Source: Candidatus Pantoea varia
GTDB lineage: Bacteria > Pseudomonadota > Gammaproteobacteria > Enterobacterales > Enterobacteriaceae
Reading direction: 5' to 3'
DNA: 64,000 nucleotides
NCBI RefSeq assembly: GCF_900115075.1
Contig: NZ_FOVG01000001.1
Coordinates: forward strand, 682,001-746,000
Shown in pieces: positions 9,764-18,933 of the stretch. Position 1 is the first letter of the stretch, and each line of letters opens with the position of its first letter. The notes under the pieces are model-generated. The model did no database searches and was not told the origin of the DNA. It saw nothing but the letters and a program-made list of their open reading frames with translations. The position numbers were made by a program, and so were the translations under genes.

Positions 9764-11278
9764 ATGACAGCCACACCGATACTGGAAATGCGGGGAATTA
9801 CCCGACGCTTCGGCAATTTTTATGCCCTGAAGGGCGTTGACCTTACGGTGTATCCCGGTGAGGTTCATGCCCTGATGGGGGAGAACGGCGCGGGTAAAAG
9901 CACACTGATGAAGATTCTGGCCGGTGCCTATACCGCCAGCAGCGGGGAAATTTTAATTGAAGGCAAGCCGTACGCCCTCAAAGGGCCGAAAGAGGCGCTG
10001 GCCGCCGGGATCACCCTGATTTATCAGGAGATCAACCTGGCACCCAACCTGACGGTGGCGGAGAACATTTTTCTGGGCAGCGAAATCGCGCCAGGCGGGC
10101 TGGTGAAGCGGCGGCAGATGGCCGAAGAGGCGCAGCGGGTCATTGACCGGCTCGGCGCGCAGTTCAGCGCCTGGGACCTCGTCAGCCGTCTGAGCATCGC
10201 CGAGCAGCAGCAGGTGGAGATCGCCCGCGCACTGCAACGTAACAGCCGGATTCTGGTGATGGATGAGCCGACCGCCGCGCTCTCTAACCGTGAAACCGAA
10301 CAGCTGTTCGCGCTGATCAAACGGTTGCGCAGCGAAGGCATGGCGATCATCTACATCAGCCATCGCATGGCGGAGGTCTATGAGCTGTCGGATCGTGTCA
10401 GCGTGCTGCGTGACGGGGAGTATGTCGGCAGCCTGACGCGCGATCAGCTCAACGCCAGCGAACTGGTAAGGATGATGGTCGGACGGCCGCTCAGCGACCT
10501 GTTTAACAAAGACCGCGGCATCCCTTCAGGCGATATCCGGCTGGCGGTGAATCACCTGACCGACGGCGGCAAAGTGCATCCCAGCAGTCTGGAAGTGCGG
10601 GCCGGAGAGATTGTTGGCCTGGCCGGTCTGGTCGGCGCCGGTCGCAGCGAACTGGCGCAGCTGATCTTCGGTGTACACAAGCCGAAAGAGGGCGAGATCT
10701 GGATCGACGGTGAGAAGGTCACCATTCATTCACCGCGTGATGCGATTGCGCGCGGTATCGGCTTTCTCACCGAGAACCGCAAAGAGCAGGGGCTGTTTCT
10801 GGAGATGGCCGCGCAGGAGAACATTGTCATGGCGACGCTGGAGCGTGATGCCAGTTACGGCATGCTCAACCGCCGCAAAGGGCAGACCATCGCCAATGAG
10901 GCGATCGCCTCACTCAATATTCGTGTTCCCCACGCTCAGGTCCGGGCGGGTGGTCTGTCGGGCGGCAACCAGCAGAAGCTGCTGATCTCACGCTGGGTAG
11001 CGATTGGCCCACGCATCCTGATCCTTGACGAGCCGACGCGCGGTGTCGACGTCGGCGCGAAAAGCGAGATCTACCGCATGATGCAGGAGATGGCACGGCA
11101 GGGCGTGGCGATTTTAATGATCTCCAGCGAACTGCCGGAAGTGGTCGGGATGAGCGACCGCGTTTACGTGATGCACGAAGGCACCATCGTCGGTGAGCTG
11201 GAGGGCAGCCACATCAGTCAGGAAAATATTATGACGCTGGCAACCGGTGCGCACAGCGCGTCAGCAGGCGAAATCTAA
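9764..11278 (+). CDS. Ribose-type sugar ABC importer ATP-binding protein (RbsA/XylG family)
   Basis: This 504-residue protein has two tandem ABC ATPase halves, the hallmark of CUT2 (RbsA-type) importers. The first half carries GENGAGKST and [11 protein letters not shown]; the second carries the degenerate Walker [11 protein letters not shown] and [15 protein letters not shown]. The start at 9764 is supported by AGGAG 7 bp upstream. It is the first gene of a transporter operon followed by a permease, a binding protein and a D-lyxose isomerase, so the substrate is probably D-lyxose, D-mannose or a related pentose/hexose. Confidence 0.93.
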   Translation: MTATPILEMRGITRRFGNFYALKGVDLTVYPGEVHALMGENGAGKSTLMKILAGAYTASSGEILIEGKPYALKGPKEALAAGITLIYQEINLAPNLTVAENIFLGSEIAPGGLVKRRQMAEEAQRVIDRLGAQFSAWDLVSRLSIAEQQQVEIARALQRNSRILVMDEPTAALSNRETEQLFALIKRLRSEGMAIIYISHRMAEVYELSDRVSVLRDGEYVGSLTRDQLNASELVRMMVGRPLSDLFNKDRGIPSGDIRLAVNHLTDGGKVHPSSLEVRAGEIVGLAGLVGAGRSELAQLIFGVHKPKEGEIWIDGEKVTIHSPRDAIARGIGFLTENRKEQGLFLEMAAQENIVMATLERDASYGMLNRRKGQTIANEAIASLNIRVPHAQVRAGGLSGGNQQKLLISRWVAIGPRILILDEPTRGVDVGAKSEIYRMMQEMARQGVAILMISSELPEVVGMSDRVYVMHEGTIVGELEGSHISQENIMTLATGAHSASAGEI

Positions 11279-11288
11279 GGAGACCACC

Positions 11289-12269
11289 ATGACACAACTG
11301 GCCCGCACCAAAGCGCCGACGCTGAAACGCGCCCTGATGGGCGATCTGCTGCAAACGGTGGGTATCCTGCCGATTCTGATCCTGATCGTGGCGGTATTTG
11401 GTTTCGTCACGCCGAACTTCTTTACTGAAGCAAACCTGCTCAACATCACCCGTCAGGCATCGATCAATATCGTGCTGGCGGCGGGCATGACCTTTGTGAT
11501 TCTTACCGGCGGTATCGACCTGTCAGTGGGGTCGATGCTGGGCACCACGGCGGTAGTGGCGCTGGTGGCGTCGCTGGATCCGATGCTCGCCTCCCTGACC
11601 ATTCCGATGGCGCTGGGCGCGGGTCTGGTGATGGGGCTGTTCAACGGCATCCTGGTTGCCTGGGCCGGATTGCCCCCCTTTATCGTCACGCTCGGCACCT
11701 ACACCGCGCTGCGCGGAGCCGCTTATCTTCTGGCGAACGGCACCACGGTGATTAACTCCGATATCAACTTTGAGTGGATCGGCAACGGTTATCTCGGGCC
11801 GGTGCCGTGGCTGATTGTCATTGCCTTTGCGGTAATTGCCATCTGCTGGTTCATCCTGCGTCGCACCACGCTGGGCGTTCATATCTACGCGGTCGGCGGC
11901 AATATTCAGGCTGCGCGTCTTACCGGGATCAAGGTTGGCGTCGTGCTGCTGTTTGTCTACGGCATGAGCGGTCTGCTGTCGGGGCTGGCCGGTCTGATGA
12001 GCGCCTCGCGACTCTACAGCGCCAACGGCAACCTCGGCGTCGGCTATGAGCTGGATGCGATTGCAGCGGTGATCCTCGGCGGCACCAGTTTTGTCGGCGG
12101 CATCGGCACCATCACCGGCACGCTGATTGGCGCACTGATTATCGCCACACTGAATAACGGTATGACGCTGATGGGTGTCTCCTATTTCTGGCAGCTGGTG
12201 ATCAAGGGCGCGGTGATCATCATCGCGGTCCTGATCGACAAATATCGTACCCGTCATCATGTGAGTTGA
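11289..12269 (+). CDS. Ribose-type sugar ABC importer permease (RbsC family)
   Basis: This 326-residue permease has about eight to ten hydrophobic segments and the family hallmark stretches ILTGGIDLSVGS, GNIQAARLTGI and VILGGTSFVGGIGT. It lies 10 bp after the ATPase gene, with AAGGAG ahead of the ATG at 11289; an upstream in-frame ATG would overlap the ATPase gene and lacks a ribosome site. It forms the membrane channel of the CUT2 importer with its neighbours. Confidence 0.93.
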   Translation: MTQLARTKAPTLKRALMGDLLQTVGILPILILIVAVFGFVTPNFFTEANLLNITRQASINIVLAAGMTFVILTGGIDLSVGSMLGTTAVVALVASLDPMLASLTIPMALGAGLVMGLFNGILVAWAGLPPFIVTLGTYTALRGAAYLLANGTTVINSDINFEWIGNGYLGPVPWLIVIAFAVIAICWFILRRTTLGVHIYAVGGNIQAARLTGIKVGVVLLFVYGMSGLLSGLAGLMSASRLYSANGNLGVGYELDAIAAVILGGTSFVGGIGTITGTLIGALIIATLNNGMTLMGVSYFWQLVIKGAVIIIAVLIDKYRTRHHVS

Positions 12270-12359
12270 GGCTTAAAAGGGCGGAGACGGGATATCGCTT
12301 CCGCCACCCAAAAAACGCCATTAAGCGGTTGGCACCTAGAAAACAGCAGGAGAAGGTCT

Positions 12360-13298
12360 ATGCGTTTTAATCCGATTGTAACCGGGCTGCTGGCGGCAAC
12401 GCTGTTCAGCACCGGCCTGGCTCAGGCAAAAGAACTCAAATCTATCGGCGTCACGGTCGGCGATCTGGCTAACCCTTTCTTCGTGCAGATCACCAAAGGC
12501 GCTGAGATGAAGGCGCGCCAGCTGGCGGGCGATAAGGTCAATGTGACGCTGGTCTCCAGCGGCTACGATCTCGGTCAGCAGGTGGGCCAGATTGATAACT
12601 TTATTGCGGCGAAAGTCGACATGATTATCCTCAACGCCGCCGACTCTAAAGGGATCGCCCCGGCGGTGAAGCGTGCGCGTGATGCCGGCATCGTGGTGGT
12701 GGCGGTCGACGTGGCGGCAGATGGCGCGAATGCGACCATCACCTCCGATAACACCGAGGCGGGCGCGATGGCCTGTAAATATATTTCTGACCGCCTGAAG
12801 AACAAAGGCAACGTGGTGATCATCAACGGACCGCCAGTCTCAGCGGTGCAGAACCGTGTTGAAGGCTGCATGAACGAGCTGAAAACCCATCCGGACATCA
12901 AGCTGCTCTCCTCCAACCAGAACGCCAAAGGCAGTCGTGAAGGCGGACTGGAAGTGATGACCGGTCTGCTCTCGGCTAACCCGAAAATTGATGCGGTGTT
13001 TGCCATCAACGACCCGACCGCGATTGGCGCGGACTTAGCGGCGAAACAGGCACAGCGCAGTGAATTCTTTATCGTCGGCGTCGATGGATCGCCAGACGGG
13101 GAAGAGGCGCTGAAGCGTAAAAATTCACTCTTTGTCGCGACGCCTGCCCAGGATCCGCAGGTCATGGCCGCCAAAGCGGTCGAGATTGGTTATGACATTC
13201 TGCAGGGCAAACCGGCACCGGACAAACCGGTGCTGATCCCGGTGAAACTGATCGATCGTAATAATATCGGCAGCTACCAGGGCTGGACGGTGAAATAA
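12360..13298 (+). CDS. Periplasmic sugar-binding protein (RbsB family)
   Basis: This 312-residue peripla_BP_4 family protein has a signal peptide ending at about residue 23 (GLAQA then KELKSIG). Characteristic segments are ISDRLKNKGNVVIINGP, FAINDPTAIGADLAAK and the hinge FIVGVDGSPDG. It starts 90 bp after the permease with AGGAG upstream. It delivers the sugar to the importer. RbsB-family proteins can also serve as co-sensors for kinases (TorT with TorS), which is relevant to the divergent kinase gene. Confidence 0.92.
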   Translation: MRFNPIVTGLLAATLFSTGLAQAKELKSIGVTVGDLANPFFVQITKGAEMKARQLAGDKVNVTLVSSGYDLGQQVGQIDNFIAAKVDMIILNAADSKGIAPAVKRARDAGIVVVAVDVAADGANATITSDNTEAGAMACKYISDRLKNKGNVVIINGPPVSAVQNRVEGCMNELKTHPDIKLLSSNQNAKGSREGGLEVMTGLLSANPKIDAVFAINDPTAIGADLAAKQAQRSEFFIVGVDGSPDGEEALKRKNSLFVATPAQDPQVMAAKAVEIGYDILQGKPAPDKPVLIPVKLIDRNNIGSYQGWTVK

Positions 13299-13306
13299 GC
13301 GTTAGG

Positions 13307-13326
13307 GCGGCACCTTCAGGTGCCGC
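13307..13326 (+). repeat. Stem-loop between the binding protein and isomerase genes
   Basis: A perfect 8-bp hairpin, GCGGCACC TTCA GGTGCCGC, sits in the 43-bp gap. Only TTTC follows, so it is more likely a processing or stabilising hairpin or a leaky terminator that lowers isomerase expression relative to the binding protein. Confidence 0.55.
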
Positions 13327-13341
13327 TTTCAGGAGGCCACC

Positions 13342-14025
13342 ATGCAACGTTCAGAGGTTAACGACTACCTGCAACATACGCGCGAGTTCTTCCGGCAGCA
13401 GGATGTGCATCTGCCGCCGTGGGCCGATTACGGCGTGAGCCAGTGGCGCGCTCAGGATCGGGAGGGGGTTCAGGAGATTCTGGCGCTGCGGCTGGGCTGG
13501 GATCTCACCAGTTTTGGCACGGCGGATTTTATGCAGACCGGGCTGACGCTGTTTACCCTGCGCAACGGCTCGCCAGGCGGGCAGCCATGGCACAAACCCT
13601 ACGCCGAGAAGATTATGCACGTGCGTGAAGGGCAGCTGACACCGATGCACTACCATCCGCGCAAGATGGAAGACATCATCAATCGTGGCGGCGGCAACCT
13701 GATTGTCGAACTGCATAACCGCGACGGTGACGGGCTGGCTGACTCGCCGGTGGCGGTGTCGCTGGATGGCCTGCGTCAGACCCATGCCGCCGGAACACAG
13801 CTGCGACTCTCTCCGGGTGAAAGCGTGACGCTGGAGGCGGGCGTCTGGCACAGTTTCTGGGGCGAAAACGGCTTCGGCGACGTGCTGGTGGGCGAAGTGT
13901 CTATGCCCAACGATGATGAAAACGACAATGTATTTTTGACGCCGCTGGCCCGTTTCAACCCGCTGGATGAGGATGAAGTGCCCCGCTGGCTGCTGTGTAA
14001 TGACTATTCGAACGGCTTTTTCTGA
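13342..14025 (+). CDS. D-lyxose isomerase, cupin family
   Basis: This 227-residue cupin-fold sugar isomerase is the same length as the enterohaemorrhagic E. coli D-lyxose isomerase (EC 5.3.1.15), which interconverts D-lyxose with D-xylulose and D-mannose with D-fructose. The expected metal ligands are visible: H103 and H105 (PMHYHPRKME), E110, and the histidine of GVWHSFWG near residue 170. AGGAGG precedes the ATG. Its position as last gene of a sugar-import operon supports uptake followed by isomerisation. No sugar kinase is encoded beside it, so phosphorylation must use a kinase elsewhere. Confidence 0.87.
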   Translation: MQRSEVNDYLQHTREFFRQQDVHLPPWADYGVSQWRAQDREGVQEILALRLGWDLTSFGTADFMQTGLTLFTLRNGSPGGQPWHKPYAEKIMHVREGQLTPMHYHPRKMEDIINRGGGNLIVELHNRDGDGLADSPVAVSLDGLRQTHAAGTQLRLSPGESVTLEAGVWHSFWGENGFGDVLVGEVSMPNDDENDNVFLTPLARFNPLDEDEVPRWLLCNDYSNGFF

Positions 14026-14077
14026 GCTGTCTTCTCAGGAAAATACCGGCTCGCCATCGTTAGAGCGGCAGGCCGCA

Positions 14078-14986
14078 TTAACCACGCGCTCCGATCCTCT
14101 CTAATGGTTCAGCGCCGGTCAGCCTGAGTTTTCTGATGCTGCGGGCGGGCGGCTCACCGAACAGCCGCGCATATTCGCGGGTAAATTGCGTCAGACTCTC
14201 ATAACCCACATCCGCCGCGACGGCAGCGACATTACCGGGCCGCAGCGCCAGCGCGTTGCGCGCCGCGTAAAGCCGCAGATGTTTCTGATACTGCAACGGG
14301 GAAAGTCCGGTGCTGGCACGGAAGCGACGATGAAAAGCTGACAGGCTCATGCCCGCAATCGCCGCCAGCGCCTCGATGCGAAACGCGGTGGCATAGTGCG
14401 TGCGGAGCCAGACCAGCGCCTTTCTGATCTTCGCGAAATGCCCGTTTACCTCCGCCGCCTGACGCAGCACACCGCCCTGCGGACTCTGCAAAAGCCGGTA
14501 AAGGATCTCGCGCTCCATCAACGGTGCCATCACTCCGATTTCATCCGGCTTTGCCAGCAGGCGCAACATCCGCAGCCAGGCATCCGTCAGCGCATCATCC
14601 CCTCTGTTGACTGAAATGCCATTCTTCGTCGCGGGAGGCTCGGTAACGGGCATCTGATGCAGCAGATCGCTGATGGCCGTAAAATCGAGCGTCAGACGCA
14701 CGGCCAGATAAGGCGAAGCTTCGCTGGCAATCGTAATTTCGCCGGTGGCGGGCAGGTCGAACGAGGCGGTAAACATCTCTCCGGCGGAATAGCGGATAGC
14801 GCGGTCACCCACCTGCAGCCTTTTTTCTCCCTGCAGGATCAGGCTGACAAAGGGCGAATAGATTTCCGGCGGCAGGGCCATCGGCTGGCTGACGCGATAC
14901 AGATCCACGCGCGGAATCGCCGTCGCAGTGAGTTCATTCGCCGCGCACGCCAGCACTTCATCTCTTAACGCATCAAAGCCATTCAT
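14078..14986 (-). CDS. AraC-family transcriptional regulator
   Basis: This 302-residue protein has an N-terminal cupin-like AraC_N domain (about residues 20-170, with SPFVSLILQGEKRLQVG) and a C-terminal pair of helix-turn-helix motifs (about 200-290: IEALAAIAGMSLSAFHRRF and NVAAVAADVGYESLTQFTRE). This subfamily is commonly found beside and divergent from short-chain dehydrogenase genes that it controls. Here the SDR gene starts 136 bp away on the other strand. GGAG lies 9 bp upstream of the ATG. Confidence 0.88.
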   Translation of the reverse strand: MNGFDALRDEVLACAANELTATAIPRVDLYRVSQPMALPPEIYSPFVSLILQGEKRLQVGDRAIRYSAGEMFTASFDLPATGEITIASEASPYLAVRLTLDFTAISDLLHQMPVTEPPATKNGISVNRGDDALTDAWLRMLRLLAKPDEIGVMAPLMEREILYRLLQSPQGGVLRQAAEVNGHFAKIRKALVWLRTHYATAFRIEALAAIAGMSLSAFHRRFRASTGLSPLQYQKHLRLYAARNALALRPGNVAAVAADVGYESLTQFTREYARLFGEPPARSIRKLRLTGAEPLERIGARG

Positions 14987-15121
14987 GTTACGTGTCTCCG
15001 GCGGTTACCGCGCCTGAAGGGAGAAAAGCAGGAATGGGCAAATTTTAGGCAGGATTGCAGCCGCCGCGCAACCCGCTGCAGATTATTCTCGTTTCCTGAC
15101 CGTTTTGCAGGAAAACGTAAA

Positions 15122-15853
15122 ATGAGAATTGAAGAAGCAGTGATCATGATTACCGGTGCATCGTCGGGGATTGGTGAGGCCACGGCGCGAGCGGCGCTGC
15201 AGGCGGGTGCGCGGGTTATCTTACTGGCACGGCGCAAACAGCGCATTGATGCCCTGGCTGAAACGTCCGTAAATGCGCTGGCGGTAGCCTGCGATGTCAC
15301 GCAGGCTGACCAGATTGAAAATGCCGTCAGACTCGGGATGGCACGCTTTGGCCGGATTGATGTGCTCATCAATAATGCCGGGCAGGGGTTGTATGCGGCG
15401 ATTGAGGAGATTGAGGCGGCAGAATTCAGGGCGCTGCTCGACCTTAACCTGATTGCCCCACTGATGATGATGCAGGCGGTGATCCCGCAGATGCGACGGC
15501 AGGGCGCTGGCAGCATTATCAACGTCAGTTCCGGGGCGACGCTGGCGACGTATCCGGGATCGGCGGCCTACACCAGTTCCAAAGCGGGGCTGAATATGCT
15601 CTCCGGCGTGGCGCGGCTGGAGCTGGCTGATGCCGGGATTACGGTGTCTGGTGTTTATCCGTTTATGACCGCCACCGAATTTTATCAGTCGGTGAAATCG
15701 GGACACGACGTGGCGACTGAGCAGTCTCAGCAGAGCGCCACGTTCGCTCATACCCCTGAACGCGTGGCCGAAACGATTCTCGCTGTCATCCGGAGCGGGG
15801 AAGCGCAGGTCGATCTGGTGCCGCGCGCATATGGCGGGAGCTACGAGGGGTAA
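15122..15853 (+). CDS. Short-chain dehydrogenase/reductase
   Basis: This 243-residue Rossmann-fold oxidoreductase has the NAD(P) motif TGASSGIGEA at about residues 11-20, NNAG at about 86-89 and the catalytic YTSSK. The arginine-rich turn after the second strand (LARRKQR) suggests NADP(H) preference. The substrate is not evident. It is probably controlled by the divergent AraC-type regulator. It converges on the response-regulator gene, with a GGGCC/GGCCC hairpin in the 35-bp gap. Confidence 0.88.
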   Translation: MRIEEAVIMITGASSGIGEATARAALQAGARVILLARRKQRIDALAETSVNALAVACDVTQADQIENAVRLGMARFGRIDVLINNAGQGLYAAIEEIEAAEFRALLDLNLIAPLMMMQAVIPQMRRQGAGSIINVSSGATLATYPGSAAYTSSKAGLNMLSGVARLELADAGITVSGVYPFMTATEFYQSVKSGHDVATEQSQQSATFAHTPERVAETILAVIRSGEAQVDLVPRAYGGSYEG

Positions 15854-15888
15854 GAACGGGCCGCTGTTCGCTGGCCCGGCGGGGTGAT

Positions 15889-16632
15889 TCAGGCGATCTG
15901 GCTGGCGCGCGGCGCGGTTTCGGGTTTCATCACGTCAGCCGAAAAGACGTAACCCAGCCCGCGAATCGTGCGGATCAGGTCGGGCTGGTGTGGGTTGGTT
16001 TCGATTTTGCGGCGCAGGCGCATGATCAGCACATCGATGGTGCGGTCAAACACGTCCAGGCTTTCGCTGTGGGTCAGCTCCAGCAGCTGATCGCGGGTCA
16101 GGACTTTGCGGGCATGACGCACCAGGGCACGCAGCAGGGTATATTCTCCCTGCGTCAGCGGCACCAGCTCGCGCTGCGGATTAAACAGCTGGCAGCGGCC
16201 ATCGTCCAGTTGCCAGCCGCCAAAGCGCCAGCCCGCCTGTTCAGGATCGGGCTGTGCAATGCGCCCGCTGCGACGCAGGGCCGCCCGGGCGCGCGCCACT
16301 ACCACGCGGGGATTAAAGGGTTTGGCGATGTAGTCATCTGCGCCCATCTCCAGGCCCACCACCATCTCCGCCTCCGAACCCATCCCGGTCAGCATAATCA
16401 CCAGCACGTCCGGTCGCTGCCGCTGAAGCTGCTGCAACACCATTAATCCGTTGGTATCGGGCAGCATCATATCCAGCATCACCAGCGAGATTTCCGGGTG
16501 CTCGCTGAGCATCGATAGTGCCTCGCGTCCCTGATGACAGCAGTAGACCGTTAACAGATGTTCACTTAACGCATCCTGCAGGACGTCGCAGACAGCAGGA
16601 TCATCATCCACCACCAAAATCGCTGGCTTCAT
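15889..16632 (-). CDS. OmpR/TorR-type response regulator (orphan)
   Basis: This 247-residue protein has a receiver domain (about 1-120) with acidic pocket VVDDDPAV, acceptor D in LVMLDMMLPDTNG (about residue 54), switch Thr in IMLTGMGS and Lys in IAKPFNPR. A winged-helix DNA-binding domain follows (about 150-235: TQGEYTLLRALV, DRTIDVLIMRLRRK, IRTIRGLGYVF). No kinase gene is adjacent. The nearest kinase is the TorS-like hybrid 6 kb away, and the receiver resembles TorR in places (GLEMGADDYIAKPF), so pairing is possible but unproven. It has a short unstructured tail past the wing. Confidence 0.9.
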   Translation of the reverse strand: MKPAILVVDDDPAVCDVLQDALSEHLLTVYCCHQGREALSMLSEHPEISLVMLDMMLPDTNGLMVLQQLQRQRPDVLVIMLTGMGSEAEMVVGLEMGADDYIAKPFNPRVVVARARAALRRSGRIAQPDPEQAGWRFGGWQLDDGRCQLFNPQRELVPLTQGEYTLLRALVRHARKVLTRDQLLELTHSESLDVFDRTIDVLIMRLRRKIETNPHQPDLIRTIRGLGYVFSADVMKPETAPRASQIA

Positions 16633-17058
16633 GGCGCGGCCTCAATGTTACGAAAGAGTTAATTCTGGAGTCTACACAGGCCATAAAAGGTTGCTGAGGC
16701 AGCGTGCTGAAACGTGACCAGCTTCGCCTGTGAGATTGCTGAAGCGTGCGCTGGCGCAGAGTTTTTGGGGGTTGCCCGTTTGCCACAGGAAAACGATTGC
16801 GCGGGATCGGTGCATTGCACCATAATCGCGCCCTGTTTTGATTCGGAATCTTCTTAGGCGTGCCCGGCGCTGCCAGGTAATCGATTGCGTCGGTAGATGG
16901 CATGGCAATTGCTTTGGGCAGTGGGTCAGTCAGGGATTTCAGGCGGTTCTGGCACGCAAGTATGCAGCGGCTGGTATCCATGTCCCGGAAACAGAATAAA
17001 TCAGCATGCAAACCCCTTTGGCAAGAGAGACTGATGTCTCCTGTATCGAGAGATGATG
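16633..17058 (+). promoter_or_regulatory. Long leader region of the purine permease with NtrC-like site
   Basis: This 426-bp gene-free stretch holds a perfect inverted repeat GGTGC ATT GCACC at 16809-16821. Its right arm also starts an NtrC-like TTGCACC followed by an AT-rich centre. A sigma-54-like TGGCACG at 16950 has an ATGCA downstream, but the GG-to-GC distance is one base too long. The arrangement recalls nitrogen-regulated promoters, and purine uptake is often under such control, but the imperfect sites make this tentative. No riboswitch fold was recognised. Confidence 0.3.
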
Positions 17059-18354
17059 ATGTTAGAAAAACTATTCAAACTCAAAGCGCATAACACCACG
17101 GTTCGTACCGAGATTATCGCCGGGATCACGACCTTCCTGGCGATGGCTTATATTCTGTTTGTGAACCCGAGTATTCTGGGCGCGACCGGCATGGACAAGG
17201 GCGCGGTGTTTGTCGCCACCTGTCTGGCGGCGGCGATTGGCTGCGTGCTGATGGGACTGATTGCTAACTACCCGATTGCACTGGCACCGGGCATGGGGCT
17301 GAACGCTTTCTTCACCTACACCGTTGTGCTGCACATGGGCTATACGTGGCAGATTGCGCTGGGCGCGGTGTTTCTTTCGGCGGTGATTTTCTTCGCGATG
17401 TCGCTGTTTAAGATCCGTGAGTGGATTATTGCCAGTATCCCGCTGCCGCTGCGCGCCGGAATTGGTGCCGGTATCGGGCTGTTCCTGGCGATTATTGCGC
17501 TGGAAGGGGCGGGCATCGTGGTTGATAACCCGGCGACGCTGGTGGGTATTGGTGATCTGACCAAACCGGGTCCGCTGCTGGCGATGCTCGGCTTTGTGGT
17601 GATCGTGGTACTGGAAGCGCGTCGCGTAACTGGCGCGGTGCTGATCGGCATTCTGCTGGTGACTTTTATCTCCATGGGCATCGGCCTGTCGCCGTTTGCC
17701 GGCGTCTTCTCTGCGCCGCCGTCGATTGCACCCACCTTCTTGCAGCTGGATATCGCCGGGGCATTTAACGTTGGCCTGATCAGCGTGATTTTTGCCTTCC
17801 TGTTTGTTGATGTGTTTGATAACACCGGCACACTGCTGGGCGTGACCAAACGCGCCGGTCTGGCGGATGAGCAGGGCAATGTGCCGAAGATGGGCCGTGC
17901 GCTGATTGCCGACAGTGCGGCTGCGCTGTTTGGTTCACTGCTCGGCACCTCGACCACGACCAGTTATGTCGAGTCTGCAGCGGGCGTGAGTGCCGGTGGC
18001 CGTACCGGACTGACCGCGATTGTGGTGGGTGTGCTGTTCCTGCTGGCGTTGTTCTTCTCGCCGCTGGCCTCCAGCGTGCCGGTTTATGCCACTGCGCCTG
18101 CGCTGCTGTTTGTGGCCGTGCTGATGGCATCCGGTCTTGCTGATATTGACTGGAAAGATATCACTACTGCTGCGCCGGTCACCGTGACTGCGCTGACCAT
18201 GCCGCTGACCTATTCCATCGCTAACGGCATCGCGTTTGGTTTTATTACCTGGACGCTGGTGAAGTTGCTGAGCGGTCGTGTGAAAGAGGTGAACGCGGCG
18301 CTGGTGATTCTGTCGATTCTGTTTGTGATTAAGCTGGGATGGCTGAGTGCTTAG
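17059..18354 (+). CDS. NCS2-family purine permease (AdeP/AdeQ-like)
   Basis: This ~431-residue membrane transporter resembles E. coli AdeP/AdeQ and GhxP/GhxQ, proton symporters for adenine or guanine/hypoxanthine. Shared blocks include TEIIAGITTFLAMAYILFVNP, IALAPGMGLNAFF, DVFDNTGTLLGV and YVESAAGVSAGGRTGLTA. The AdeP-like APGMGLNAFF and NTGTLLGV blocks favour adenine-type transport, but the substrate is uncertain. Three consecutive ATGs start at 17053; the third (17059) has the best distance to the GAGAG upstream. Confidence 0.88.
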   Translation: MLEKLFKLKAHNTTVRTEIIAGITTFLAMAYILFVNPSILGATGMDKGAVFVATCLAAAIGCVLMGLIANYPIALAPGMGLNAFFTYTVVLHMGYTWQIALGAVFLSAVIFFAMSLFKIREWIIASIPLPLRAGIGAGIGLFLAIIALEGAGIVVDNPATLVGIGDLTKPGPLLAMLGFVVIVVLEARRVTGAVLIGILLVTFISMGIGLSPFAGVFSAPPSIAPTFLQLDIAGAFNVGLISVIFAFLFVDVFDNTGTLLGVTKRAGLADEQGNVPKMGRALIADSAAALFGSLLGTSTTTSYVESAAGVSAGGRTGLTAIVVGVLFLLALFFSPLASSVPVYATAPALLFVAVLMASGLADIDWKDITTAAPVTVTALTMPLTYSIANGIAFGFITWTLVKLLSGRVKEVNAALVILSILFVIKLGWLSA

Positions 18355-18480
18355 TTGTTGCCTGGCGGCAGGGTTGTCGCTTAGCAGCGGGAAGGTTACG
18401 CTTTGCAGCGGGCTGACGCTGAGAAGGTTACGCTGAGAAGGTTATGCCCGCCAGGCGGTGGGGAGTTTCAGGTTCTCCGT

Positions 18481-18741
18481 GCAGGCGGACGCGTCAAGGG
18501 GCGGACGCCCGCCCCTTAACAATCCCGGCGTCCGGCTGCCTGCGCGCCCCGCTGTGCGGGGTCCCTTCGTCACGCCCTGCGGCCAGCGGACCGTCCGGAC
18601 GCGCCATCCCTGGCGCGTGCCGTCCTCTCGCCGACGTCCTCTCGCCGACGTCCTGTCGGCTCATCCTGGCCTCCGGTTGTTCCTCAGCGCTTCGGACGCC
18701 TCTGGCAAACCCCTGTCTGTAATATCTTTTTATTTTGCAGG
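18481..18741 (+). repeat. GC-rich hairpin-dense repeat element, copy 1
   Basis: This ~260-bp element is nearly identical to the copy at 20646-20891. It contains in order: AAGGGGCGG/CCGCCCCTT with a 4-nt loop, CCCCGC/GCGGGG, GCGCCA/TGGCGC and GCCGAC/GTCGGC. A TAATATCTTTTTATTTT tail ends the similarity. A 14-bp internal duplication (GCCGACGTCCTCTC) makes it longer than copy 2. An outer GCCTGGCGG ... CCGCCAGGC pair also precedes both direct copies. No coding potential is credible. It follows the purine permease. Confidence 0.85.
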
Positions 18742-18933
18742 GTGAAGAGTTTTTTACTGGAAGGACTGGTCATTATTCGGGCTTAGCAATGAGGCAATGG
18801 CATAAATGGCAGCGGAAGGCCGCTAGCAAAATAACGTCAGCCATAGCCAGGCTGGCCGAGCCTGATACCTGAATGCCCTGTGCAGGCAGGGCGATCCTGT
18901 TGGCAATCTGGTGAATATTCTGGCTCCAGCACA

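Noticed and set aside
16950..16966. Sigma-54 promoter TGGCACG...ATGCA
   Set aside because: The GG and GC elements are 11 rather than 10 bp apart, which normally abolishes sigma-54 recognition; kept only as a weak hint.
18444..18745. Two open frames in GC-rich repeat copy 1
   Set aside because: Both follow from stop-poor GC-rich hairpin sequence, are not maintained in copies 2 and 3, and have no ribosome site.
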